Part shown: in pieces, positions 9,591 through 17,346 of the stretch
Layout of the letters: every line of letters begins with the position of its first letter
Position numbering within the stretch: the stretch's first letter is position 1
Assembly: GCF_002207865.1 (NCBI RefSeq)
Contig: NZ_BDQM01000005.1
Coordinates: 124,001-188,000 of the forward strand
Direction of reading: 5' to 3'
From: Colwellia marinimaniae
GTDB lineage: Bacteria > Pseudomonadota > Gammaproteobacteria > Enterobacterales > Alteromonadaceae
DNA: 64,000 nucleotides
Program-made: the position numbers and the translations under genes
Notes under the pieces: model-generated
Seen by the model: only the letters and a program-made list of their open reading frames with translations
The model's database searches: none
What the model was told of the DNA's origin: nothing

Positions 9591-10571
9591 ATGCCTATAG
9601 ATAATAGCTGTTCAGAAAATCAGGACGACGCCGCCACTAAAAACCAACAAATGTTTGAGTGGCATATCAAAGTCGATGGGCACGTTAACGGCACTGCCAT
9701 TTCAATATTAGAAAGTTATCGTGATGGCCAAAGTAATTCACCACAAACGTCGTTATCAACAGCAGCGTTAAAGCAGGCCATTAGTAAAGGTGCCTTATGG
9801 TTAACGCCGGCAAAAAATAAAAAACAAACACAAAGATTACGCCGAGTAAAAAAACAATTACTCCCTGGTGATGAACTGCATTTTTATTACAATAGTACAG
9901 TGCTGTCAACACCGGTGCCACCAGCAATACTCATTGAAGATTTAGTTGATTACAGCGTCTGGTATAAACCCTACGGTATGTTATCGCAGGGCTCTAAATG
10001 GAGTGATCATTGCACCATTGCCCGCTTTGCTCAGCAAAACTTGCCTAACGAGCGCCCAGCTTTTATTGTCCATCGATTAGATAGAGCGGCGACTGGCTTG
10101 ATATTAATAGCACACAGTAAAAAAGCGGCACGGGCGCTGTCAGCAATGTTTGAGCAACACCAGTTAGAGAAAAATTATCATATTATTGTTCATGGTGATC
10201 ACAGTAAAAGACCACAACCAGAAGTTATTACCGCTGACATTGATGGCAAGAGTGCCCGCAGTACCTTTACTTGCTTGGCCTATGATAGCTATGCCGATCG
10301 CTCATTAATAAAAGTCAAAATAGACAGTGGTAGAAAGCATCAAATCAGACTACATGCGGCAAGTATTGGCCTGCCTGTGGTCGGTGATAGATTACATGGC
10401 ATAGCCGATGAAAGTGAGCCATGTGATTTACAGCTATGTGCGGTTAGCTTACGCTTCTCTTGCCCGCTCACCCCTAAGATAACATCAGTAAGTGCTGGAA
10501 CAGCCACTAAAAAAGAGCGATATTTTGAGTTGCCAGAAACATTAAAGCCTCAGTTATCACCGAGGCTTTAA
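9591..10571 (+). CDS. RluA-family RNA pseudouridine synthase
   Basis: A 326-residue enzyme that would isomerise specific uridines in rRNA or tRNA. An N-terminal S4-like region of about 90 residues (KQLLPGDEL segment) precedes the catalytic domain. The catalytic motif HRLDRAATGL carries the nucleophilic Asp164; most RluA members read TSG where this one has ATG. Other family blocks are WYKPYGMLSQG, SKKAARAL, the SGRKHQIRLH segment and GLPVVGDRLHG. The ribosome site before the ATG is weak. The last codons and stop form a perfect 12-bp hairpin (10540-10573). Its exact RNA target cannot be told from the sequence. Confidence 0.9.
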   Translation: MPIDNSCSENQDDAATKNQQMFEWHIKVDGHVNGTAISILESYRDGQSNSPQTSLSTAALKQAISKGALWLTPAKNKKQTQRLRRVKKQLLPGDELHFYYNSTVLSTPVPPAILIEDLVDYSVWYKPYGMLSQGSKWSDHCTIARFAQQNLPNERPAFIVHRLDRAATGLILIAHSKKAARALSAMFEQHQLEKNYHIIVHGDHSKRPQPEVITADIDGKSARSTFTCLAYDSYADRSLIKVKIDSGRKHQIRLHAASIGLPVVGDRLHGIADESEPCDLQLCAVSLRFSCPLTPKITSVSAGTATKKERYFELPETLKPQLSPRL

Positions 10572-10573
10572 TG
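10540..10573. terminator. Hairpin across the stop codon of the pseudouridine synthase gene
   Basis: CATTAAAGCCTC at 10540-10551 pairs perfectly with GAGGCTTTAATG at 10562-10573 around a 10-base loop. The second arm contains the TAA stop. There is no clean T run behind it, so termination is possible but not assured. It lies between convergent genes and could serve both. Confidence 0.45.
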
Positions 10574-10666
10574 TTATATCGCTATCAATCAGCCGGATAA
10601 AGTAGCTAGGCTAATTGGTTATAGCGAAAATACTCTAGCTAAAATAATATTGCTAGCATAGTGCCG

Positions 10667-11587
10667 CTAAATACAATAGTTAAAGTCAGCATCTTCAAGT
10701 AGAGATAAGCTATTACCAACCAACTCTTTACTGGCAATCGCAGTTAAAATCTTTAAACCTTGCTGACGTTGTTCTAGTGTCAGTGCTTGATAAGGTAAAC
10801 GAATGTTTTTAGGCACCGCATCTGTCATCATTAACGCAGTATTAATGGCAATAGGGTTAGGCTCACAAAATAGCCAGGCCATTAAATCGGCTACTTGTTC
10901 ATTAAGTTGTGTGGTTTGTGTTAAATTTTCTTTATCCATTAACTGGCGCATAATGCCGGGGATAATATTTGAAGTAACTGAAATCACGCCATGTGAGCCA
11001 TATTCATGACGGCCAGCATAACTTTCATCATCATTACCGGACCAACAAGCAATACCTTGTTTTTCATAATAGGCAATGCGTTCGTTACCGGCACATTCTT
11101 TCACACCAATAAAGTTTTTATGCGAGGCTAAAGGCTCAATGAATTCTGGGGTTAAGTCTTGTCCCGTTCTACCTGGAACGTTATAAATAAAAGCAGGACC
11201 TATATCGAGTACTATTTTTAAGTGCTCAATTACCCCTTTAAGCGAAGTACGACCATAGTATGGGTTTATCTGTAGTGCGGCATCCATACCTATAGCAAAA
11301 CCATATTCGGTGGCTTTTATTGCTTCACGGGTATTATTACTACCGGTATTACCCACAATAATTAATTTATCGCCAAAGTTATGCACACAATGAGCAATTA
11401 GCATTAAGTGCTCTTCCCAGCTAAGTAAGTGCCCTTCCCCGGTAGTACCACCGACCACAATACCATCAACACCGGCCGCGATTTGCTGCTGTATTAAGAA
11501 ATCGTAACTTTTTAAACAAACTTCCCCTTTTTCAGTGTAGGGCGTTTTTATTGCGGTAATTAAACTTGCTGCTTTTAATCGCTTCAT
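10667..11587 (-). CDS. dapA: 4-hydroxy-tetrahydrodipicolinate synthase, plant-like type
   Basis: Condenses pyruvate with aspartate semialdehyde in lysine and meso-diaminopimelate synthesis. At 306 residues it has the Schiff-base Lys163 (VKECAGN), the YNVPGRT block with the catalytic Tyr, and the GGTTGEG phosphate/carboxylate loop. The sequence follows plant DHDPS rather than E. coli DapA: GEGHLLSWEEH, VGNTGSNNTREAI, INPYYG, SGNDDE, HGVISVTSN and MAWLF(x)EPNPI are all plant-type blocks. Trp57 in LSWEEH matches the Trp linked in plants to tight lysine feedback. The gene is monocistronic, preceded by an AGAG ribosome site, and not in a dap cluster. Identity as a DHDPS is firm; another DapA-like aldolase role is less likely because the catalytic set is complete. 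Confidence 0.92.
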   Translation of the reverse strand: MKRLKAASLITAIKTPYTEKGEVCLKSYDFLIQQQIAAGVDGIVVGGTTGEGHLLSWEEHLMLIAHCVHNFGDKLIIVGNTGSNNTREAIKATEYGFAIGMDAALQINPYYGRTSLKGVIEHLKIVLDIGPAFIYNVPGRTGQDLTPEFIEPLASHKNFIGVKECAGNERIAYYEKQGIACWSGNDDESYAGRHEYGSHGVISVTSNIIPGIMRQLMDKENLTQTTQLNEQVADLMAWLFCEPNPIAINTALMMTDAVPKNIRLPYQALTLEQRQQGLKILTAIASKELVGNSLSLLEDADFNYCI

Positions 11588-11650
11588 TAACTATCTCTAA
11601 TTTTTTATTTGATTCTAATTAAGGTAAATCAGTAAATTCTTACCATTAGT

Positions 11651-12040
11651 CTAACAATGACCGGTGTTATCAACAACCCGTGTCATGATATATTCTTCAT
11701 TGGTTAATCTATGTTGATAATGAAATTTTTTATGATCCAAGGATAACACCTTATACACTTGATAATTATCATCATTATTTAAATCTGCGGCATAGATTTT
11801 ATCATTAATCAGTTCGTTTTTTGTTACGGTAAAGTGAATATCAGCCACTAAGCCCCAATCACCAAGCTCGGTAACTTGCTCAATAATTACGCCATTAACA
11901 TCCAGAGTAATAAAGGTAAATTCAAAACTGCCATCACTACTAAGCTCAGCATACTCAACGGTTTCATGGCCTTGCTCATCAATATCACTTCGATACCAGC
12001 GACCAAAGAGTAACGCTCTTGCATAGGTTTTTTTACTCAC
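11651..12040 (-). CDS. Hypothetical protein, 129 aa
   Basis: An unrecognised 129-residue soluble protein with no signal peptide. It starts MSKKTYARALLFGRWYRSD and is rich in predicted beta strands (EFTFITLDVNG, DIHFTVTKN, KFHYQHRL), with acidic loops. The FGRWYRSD opening and antiparallel strand pattern recall small lipocalin-like or DUF-type barrels, but that is only an impression. The start codon is GTG at 12040, with an AAGGG box nine bases upstream. It lies 63 bp upstream of dapA on the same strand and may share its transcript. Confidence 0.65.
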   Translation of the reverse strand: MSKKTYARALLFGRWYRSDIDEQGHETVEYAELSSDGSFEFTFITLDVNGVIIEQVTELGDWGLVADIHFTVTKNELINDKIYAADLNNDDNYQVYKVLSLDHKKFHYQHRLTNEEYIMTRVVDNTGHC

Positions 12041-12094
12041 TAGGTATTGCCCTTAAATTTTGCTATGTGGAATTATAATTTTAAATTATTAGTT

Positions 12095-12285
12095 ATACCA
12101 ATCCGTATAAGAAAGTGATCGCTTAGCTATATTTTAAAGACGTTAGCAGCAAGCTATTGATGAATAGAATGGTTATTCAGCAGAATAGCTCCGGCATTCT
12201 CTAATAAGCTAGCTCCATGTAGCTTCCTTGTCAAAATCAATAACGCTGTTTACTAAGCGGTTAACACTGCCTTTCGGGATCGTAT
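12095..12285. repeat. Dispersed non-coding repeat, copy A
   Basis: Begins ATACCAATCCGTATAAGA, a known style of repeat end in marine Gammaproteobacteria. A candidate opposite end is CGGGATCGTAT at 12275-12285, a degenerate inverse. Its middle shares ATGGTTATTCAG, GCTCCGGCATTCT and CTCCATGTAGC with the element at 20947-21143. The 17-base string at 12229-12245 is the exact reverse complement of 33917-33933 in another element. The right boundary is uncertain. The remaining 12286-12719, up to cinA, shows no supported gene. Confidence 0.6.
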
Positions 12286-12719
12286 GCTCACCATGATAAC
12301 GGTACAATTTTTTTTTAATATAGACAAACTATTATTTTTAGTTGTTAAAGCAAAAGCGCTGTCAATACTGCCAGGCAAAGTATCAGTGCTAATATTGGCC
12401 ACTACTTTAATGATACGTCATTACCAACGGTTGATTGTCACTGTGCCATTAGGGTTATGTAAGCTAAATACTTTACCTTGTTACCGAGAAGGACGAGGGT
12501 AATTTCAGCCCTGATTTTTACTGACCATGACAACTAGGCTGACAAGACAAATTAAGCACGGTGAAAAGCACTAAGCTCTTTAGCCAGTTTTAAATTACAT
12601 CACTCATTGCTTATGCCCTATATTTTATATTTTTTAACTTCATAAAAAAATTATGATGTAACTTTAGAGAAAAAGGTTTAAATTTATCGACAAATAAATA
12701 CCTTAAGGATAGATGAACC

Positions 12720-14018
12720 ATGTCAGCCCCGAATGTACAGTTATTATTAACCGGTAATGAGTTGATGACCGGAGATATTGTTGACAGTAACTCCGCCATG
12801 ATGGCACAAATACTAAAAGAACTTGGACTTAAAGTTAACCGTAAGGTAACCGTTGCTGATGATTTGGCACTACTGGTCAGTGAAATCACCTACATGGCAA
12901 GCACTAGTGACCTATTAATAATTAATGGCGGTTTAGGGCCAACGGTGGATGATTTAACGGCGCAAGCTTTAGCGCTTGCTCTAGGGGTAGAGTTAAGTCA
13001 ACACCCACAAGCGCTGAGTCATTTAACCCACTGGTGCCTGCAACGCGGGACAGAATTAAATGCCCCTAACCTCAAACAAGCCATATTACCTAAAGGCTGC
13101 CAAATAATAGCCAACAGCCGTGGCAGTGCCGTTGGTTTTTACGTGCGTTATAAAGATTGTGACATTTACTGTACCCCCGGAGTTCCCCATGAGCTAAAAG
13201 CCATGTTAATAGAGCAAATAGTGCCGCTTATCGCTAAAAAAATACCGAGTGATTTAATCACTGAGGTCACTCGTTTGCAGGTTTTTGGTCTAGGTGAGTC
13301 AAGTTTGCAAAAAGCAATTGATGAGCAACTGCCCAATTGGCCGACAGAAATAGAACTGGGCTTTCGTGCGGGTATGCCCTTACTTGAAATAAAGCTAACT
13401 ACAAATACCAAGCAAGGTTTGGCATTAAAATCACTCTGGCAAAAGAAATTAGTCAAGGTGCTTGGCGACCATTTAATCGCTGAGGTGCAAGGTAAGCCAA
13501 AATCACTGGCGGAACACCTGCTGAATCAATTACAACAGCACAATATAAAAGTCACCACGGCCGAGTCATGTACTGGCGGTCTCATTGCCAGTAAATTAAC
13601 CGAGATCAGTGGCTCATCGAGCAGCTTTGAGGCCGGCTTTGTCACGTATAGCAACGAAATGAAAACAGCTATGTTAGATGTTCCCGCAAGTGTTTTAGCG
13701 CAAGAAGGTGCGGTAAGTGAGGCTGTGGTGATCGCCATGGCGCAAGGTGCATTATTAAAATCTAAGGCGGATATTGCCATCGCGGTATCCGGAATTGCCG
13801 GACCCAATGGCGGCAGTAAAGATAAACCTGTGGGTACCGTTTGGTTTGCTTGGGGTCGCCTGGGAGATATCAAAACTCAATGTTTACAATTACCTTATAA
13901 AAGACGTCAATTTCAACAATTTGTCGCGGCAATAGGGCTAGACTTACTCCGTAGATACCAACAAAATTTAACGACTATACCAAACTATATTGCCGAAAGA
14001 GCTTTTCCTCCTCAGTAA
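12720..14018 (+). CDS. cinA: CinA-like protein: MoCF domain plus nicotinamide-nucleotide amidase domain
   Basis: A two-domain protein of 432 residues. The N-terminal MoCF/COG1058 domain (about 1-170) shows LTGNELMTGDIVDSNS, INGGLGPTVDDLT and YCTPGVPHELKAM. The C-terminal amidase domain (about 265-420) shows TTAESCTGGLIASKLT with the conserved Ser, and AVSGIAGPNGG. The C-terminal domain deamidates NMN to nicotinate mononucleotide in pyridine nucleotide salvage; the N-terminal domain is linked to ADP-ribose pyrophosphatase activity in some homologues. An AAGGAT ribosome site precedes the ATG. The gene is monocistronic and of normal length, with all motifs intact. Confidence 0.93.
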   Translation: MSAPNVQLLLTGNELMTGDIVDSNSAMMAQILKELGLKVNRKVTVADDLALLVSEITYMASTSDLLIINGGLGPTVDDLTAQALALALGVELSQHPQALSHLTHWCLQRGTELNAPNLKQAILPKGCQIIANSRGSAVGFYVRYKDCDIYCTPGVPHELKAMLIEQIVPLIAKKIPSDLITEVTRLQVFGLGESSLQKAIDEQLPNWPTEIELGFRAGMPLLEIKLTTNTKQGLALKSLWQKKLVKVLGDHLIAEVQGKPKSLAEHLLNQLQQHNIKVTTAESCTGGLIASKLTEISGSSSSFEAGFVTYSNEMKTAMLDVPASVLAQEGAVSEAVVIAMAQGALLKSKADIAIAVSGIAGPNGGSKDKPVGTVWFAWGRLGDIKTQCLQLPYKRRQFQQFVAAIGLDLLRRYQQNLTTIPNYIAERAFPPQ

Positions 14019-14175
14019 AGGGCAATAATGATAGACAAAACCCTAACAAGATATAAACTAGAATCAATATAACCCTGCGGATAAGTCATCGCTTAATCAT
14101 TGCTTAGTGTATTAAAAATTTATATATTAAGACAAAGTATAAAAAGAAATAACACATGAATATCAGGAGCCTATT

Positions 14176-14502
14176 GTGATAGAGAAAAATTTTATAACCA
14201 GTGGCCGAAATACCATTATTCACAAGATAAAGAAGTTCGACTTACTTATTATGAATGGTGAGAAGTTGGTTGTCATTGTTAGCCATCGTGGCATTGGTAT
14301 TTATAAGGGTGAAGTACCTGCGAAACGATCTATTGCTAAAAAAGCGTATCAAGACATTATTAATATTGCATCTACCGAAATTTTTGGTGAAGAGAAAACA
14401 CTCTTATTCATCCAAGCGCTTGATGGTGTAGAGTATAAAATTGACTATTCTAAAGAAGGTACCACTAGCTTTATTAAAATTCATCAAAGCCATTATATAT
14501 AG
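14176..14502 (+). CDS. Hypothetical protein, 108 aa
   Basis: An unrecognised 108-residue protein. The start is GTG at 14176 with a good AGGAG box six bases upstream. The chain opens with basic and beta-type segments (NTIIHKIKKFDLLIMNGEKLVVIVSHRG) and ends in KIHQSHYI. There is no signal peptide, no membrane helix and no Cys. It lies 115 bp upstream of the FapA-like gene on the same strand and might be co-transcribed with it. The strong ribosome site and ordinary codon use argue that it is real. Confidence 0.65.
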   Translation: MIEKNFITSGRNTIIHKIKKFDLLIMNGEKLVVIVSHRGIGIYKGEVPAKRSIAKKAYQDIINIASTEIFGEEKTLLFIQALDGVEYKIDYSKEGTTSFIKIHQSHYI

Positions 14503-14617
14503 GTTAAGTATATCTCAAGCCAGCTTGCGAGCAGAGAAAACATAATAATTATAAAATAACAACAGCATCTATCCGTTATTTGGCTCAGCAGTACTTAACG
14601 GTTAGAGGAGCCCAGTA

Positions 14618-16306
14618 ATGACCAAAGCCAGTTTAATTTGCAATGATAAAAATAATATCGATTTAGTGTTAGAGCCGATTAAAGGGGGAGACACTATTTC
14701 CACCTTAACTATCAATGAGCTAATAGAGGCATCAGAGTATAAAAAGCTTCGCATCAACAATGGTAATGTCAAAAATGCTGTTGCTGAGTTACATGATGTG
14801 CTCAAACCATTGCAAGATAAAAATACTGGTAGAACCATACGCTATCAAGTGCTTGAGCGCGTTGACGCGAAAATCAATATAACCATAGAAGCGGATGAAA
14901 TGGGTGCTAGTGCAGAAATCACCAGCGCTCAAGGCGGTAAACACCTAACGGCAAAAGCCATATTAACTGCGGCACAAGCCGCTGGGGTAAAAAAAGGTTT
15001 TAGTAAAGAGCATTTAATCCAACTGGCACAACTTGCCGCCAAAGAAGCGCCTAACAATCAAGTTGAGTTGCAAATTGCCACAGGAAAAATAGCAATTAAT
15101 GGTAAAGATGCCATTATAAAACCCTTGGTTGAAAGTGCACAAACACGCATTCTCAAACCTAAAAAACGCGAAGATGGTAGCGTAGACATGCGAGACCTTG
15201 GCGATATTATCTGTGTAAATGTTGGTGATCCTCTGGCCAAAAAAGTCCCCTTAACCAAGGGTGTGCAAGGTTACACGGTAACGGACACGCCTTTAGCCGC
15301 AGAGCCAGGTAATGATATCGAACTCGTTGCTGGGCAAGGTACCAATATAAGTTCACAAAATACTAACATTTTAGTTTCAGAGAAAGTTGGTCTGCCTAAA
15401 CTCATTAACAACGGCATGGAAGTTGATGAGGTATATAAGATTAAAAATGTCACCGTGTCTACCGGTAATATTAATTTTACTGGTAGTGTTATTATTGATG
15501 GCGATGTTACCGAAGGCATGAAAGTTACCGCTTCTGGCGATATTACCGTGGGTGGTTTTGTTGAGTCGGCAACCCTAGAAGCCGGTGGCGATATTACCAT
15601 TACTGGTGGTATTATTGGCCGAAAACATGATACTGACAAAACCCAGATTAGCAATATGACTATGAGTGTAAATATTCATGCTAAAGGCAGTGTTTATGCC
15701 AAGTATGGTCAATATGCACAAATCACTTGTGCTCAAGACGTACGTATTGAAAACCAGTTACTACACAGTATTTTAGATATTAATGGTCGCTTATGGGTAG
15801 GTAAAGATGGTAAAGCTGATGGTAAACTCATCGGTGGCTATACCAAAGTAGGCTCTTCAGTTAATGCCGGCATGATTGGTGCTACTGCGGGTAGTAATAC
15901 CGTAGTTAATTTTGAACATAAAATCCTAAAATTTAAAAATGATATTCGTCAAATAGATGAGTTACTCAAAATAGAGTCGGATAAAACCAATGAATTAAAA
16001 GCGGCGATAAATAAATTAAAGAAACTACCTAAAGATAAAGCAAAACCCGAGTTAATAGCCAAAATAGTGCCAACCTACCAATATCATGCCAATAAAACGG
16101 GTGAAATACTCAATGAAAAAAGCAGCCTTGAAGACAACCTACAAGAGTACATGGCGAGTGTTTATCTTGAAGCCACAGAAAAGCTTTATCATGGCGTTGA
16201 GCTAATTGTCGGTGATTTTAATGAGAAAACACGCCGAGAATATGGTCCAAGTAAAATGATTTATCATGAGAGAAAGATACTTATTGACCCTATAGTGAAT
16301 ACCTAA
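14618..16306 (+). CDS. FapA family (DUF342) protein
   Basis: A 562-residue protein of the DUF342/FapA family. The centre (about residues 250-420) is a run of short Gly-rich beta repeats (INFTGSVIIDGDVTEGMKV, GDITVGGFVESATLEAGGDI, GGIIGRK), typical of the FapA right-handed beta-helix. A C-terminal coiled-coil segment (about 430-500, rich in Lys/Glu/Leu) follows. In Vibrio vulnificus FapA is tied to glucose-dependent control of flagellar pole localisation through EIIA-Glc; whether that applies here is unknown. No flagellar gene lies in the window. An AGGAG box precedes the ATG. A DUF2884 gene follows six bases after the stop, so the two are an operon. Confidence 0.85.
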   Translation: MTKASLICNDKNNIDLVLEPIKGGDTISTLTINELIEASEYKKLRINNGNVKNAVAELHDVLKPLQDKNTGRTIRYQVLERVDAKINITIEADEMGASAEITSAQGGKHLTAKAILTAAQAAGVKKGFSKEHLIQLAQLAAKEAPNNQVELQIATGKIAINGKDAIIKPLVESAQTRILKPKKREDGSVDMRDLGDIICVNVGDPLAKKVPLTKGVQGYTVTDTPLAAEPGNDIELVAGQGTNISSQNTNILVSEKVGLPKLINNGMEVDEVYKIKNVTVSTGNINFTGSVIIDGDVTEGMKVTASGDITVGGFVESATLEAGGDITITGGIIGRKHDTDKTQISNMTMSVNIHAKGSVYAKYGQYAQITCAQDVRIENQLLHSILDINGRLWVGKDGKADGKLIGGYTKVGSSVNAGMIGATAGSNTVVNFEHKILKFKNDIRQIDELLKIESDKTNELKAAINKLKKLPKDKAKPELIAKIVPTYQYHANKTGEILNEKSSLEDNLQEYMASVYLEATEKLYHGVELIVGDFNEKTRREYGPSKMIYHERKILIDPIVNT

Positions 16307-16311
16307 CAGTG

Positions 16312-17124
16312 ATGGTAAACACCTCAACGCTAAAATATTGTTCTCTGCTCTTTTTCACCTTACCCTTAAGCCAGCAAGCCTATGCTCAGCAATGCTCCAT
16401 TCATCTTAATTATGGGGTTATTATTGCCCCTAAACATATCCGCATCGTCGATCAAGGTATAACCCAAGTACAAATTAACAATAGCGAGCAACTTTTTATT
16501 AAAGGTAGGGAAATTTCCTTATCTATAGAGCAGCAACAACTGTTAAGAAGCTTCAGTAGCGGGATCCGCCAACAAGTCCCAGAAATAATCGCTATGGCGA
16601 TTGAAGGAGTAGATATTGCGTTAAAAGCAATCAATAAAATGATTGCTGGCTTAACGGGGGAAAACAGCGCTGCACAACAAAAAGTACAAGCCAAATTTGA
16701 TGAGATAAAATGGCGGATACGTGCACGTTTTAATCAAAGTGCCAATAACTATTATATAGCGCCACAAGACTTAAATGATTTTGATGAAATGTTAACCGGT
16801 GAATTTGAACAAGAGATAGAAGCGATGATTTCAATCTCTATCGGTTCAATATTAGCCGCTGTTGGTCAGTCGGTATTAGTTGACCGTAATAGCAGCGAAT
16901 ACGGTAGCGAAACACGAATAACCACCTTTGATAAGCGATTAACAAGCCTTAGCGCAGGCTTGGATCTCGGTGTGACTATACGTGCTCAAGCACTTGATAA
17001 AAAAGTGGCTATTTTTTGTCAAAAACTGAGTCAATTAGATGAAATTGAAACTCAGCTTCACCAGGCCATACCCGCATTAAAAGCATATAACCTTATCGAA
17101 ATATCTACTAAGCTAAACTCTTGA
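16312..17124 (+). CDS. YggN-like DUF2884 periplasmic protein
   Basis: A 270-residue exported protein matching the DUF2884 (YggN) family. A signal peptide spans about residues 1-25 (hydrophobic run CSLLFFTLPLSQQAYA, cleaved before QQC). The body opens with CSIHLNYGVIIAPKHIRIV, the N-terminal block of the family, and then is mainly helical with an amphipathic Lys/Glu-rich centre. Translation could begin at GTG 16309 or ATG 16312; I chose the ATG. It follows the FapA-like gene with almost no gap and is probably translationally coupled to it. The biochemical role of DUF2884 is not known. Confidence 0.8.
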   Translation: MVNTSTLKYCSLLFFTLPLSQQAYAQQCSIHLNYGVIIAPKHIRIVDQGITQVQINNSEQLFIKGREISLSIEQQQLLRSFSSGIRQQVPEIIAMAIEGVDIALKAINKMIAGLTGENSAAQQKVQAKFDEIKWRIRARFNQSANNYYIAPQDLNDFDEMLTGEFEQEIEAMISISIGSILAAVGQSVLVDRNSSEYGSETRITTFDKRLTSLSAGLDLGVTIRAQALDKKVAIFCQKLSQLDEIETQLHQAIPALKAYNLIEISTKLNS

Positions 17125-17224
17125 TAGTGGGCGGCTTATATTTACGTAAAATCAACGAGTTATATTCAAGAGAAATCCAACAAGTAAGTAAAATTATTAT
17201 ATTGCCCGCCCCTCAAAAAAGAAG

Positions 17225-17261
17225 AAAAAAGCCCAAGACACTCCTTAGAGTATATTGGGCC
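17225..17261 (-). terminator. Rho-independent terminator of the ETF-QO gene
   Basis: Read on the minus strand, GCCCAA and TTGGGC (17260-17255 and 17236-17231) form the outer stem, ACTC and GAGT form an inner stem, and TTTTTTCTTC follows. It lies about 85 bp beyond the stop of the ETF-QO gene. Confidence 0.85.
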
Positions 17262-17346
17262 TTGCAACACTAAAATAACCTAATAGCTGTATATAATAGC
17301 AATTTAACTCTGTTGCTGAGTCGCAACAAACTTAATAGCTATGGTA

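Noticed and set aside
12284..12502. Open frame of 72 codons before cinA
   Set aside because: No ribosome site, unusual hydrophobic composition, no recognisable motif, and partly overlaps a repeat element.
15271..15654. Long minus-strand frame inside the FapA-like gene
   Set aside because: Antisense to a clear beta-repeat protein; Ser/Thr/Pro-rich composition typical of a shadow frame.
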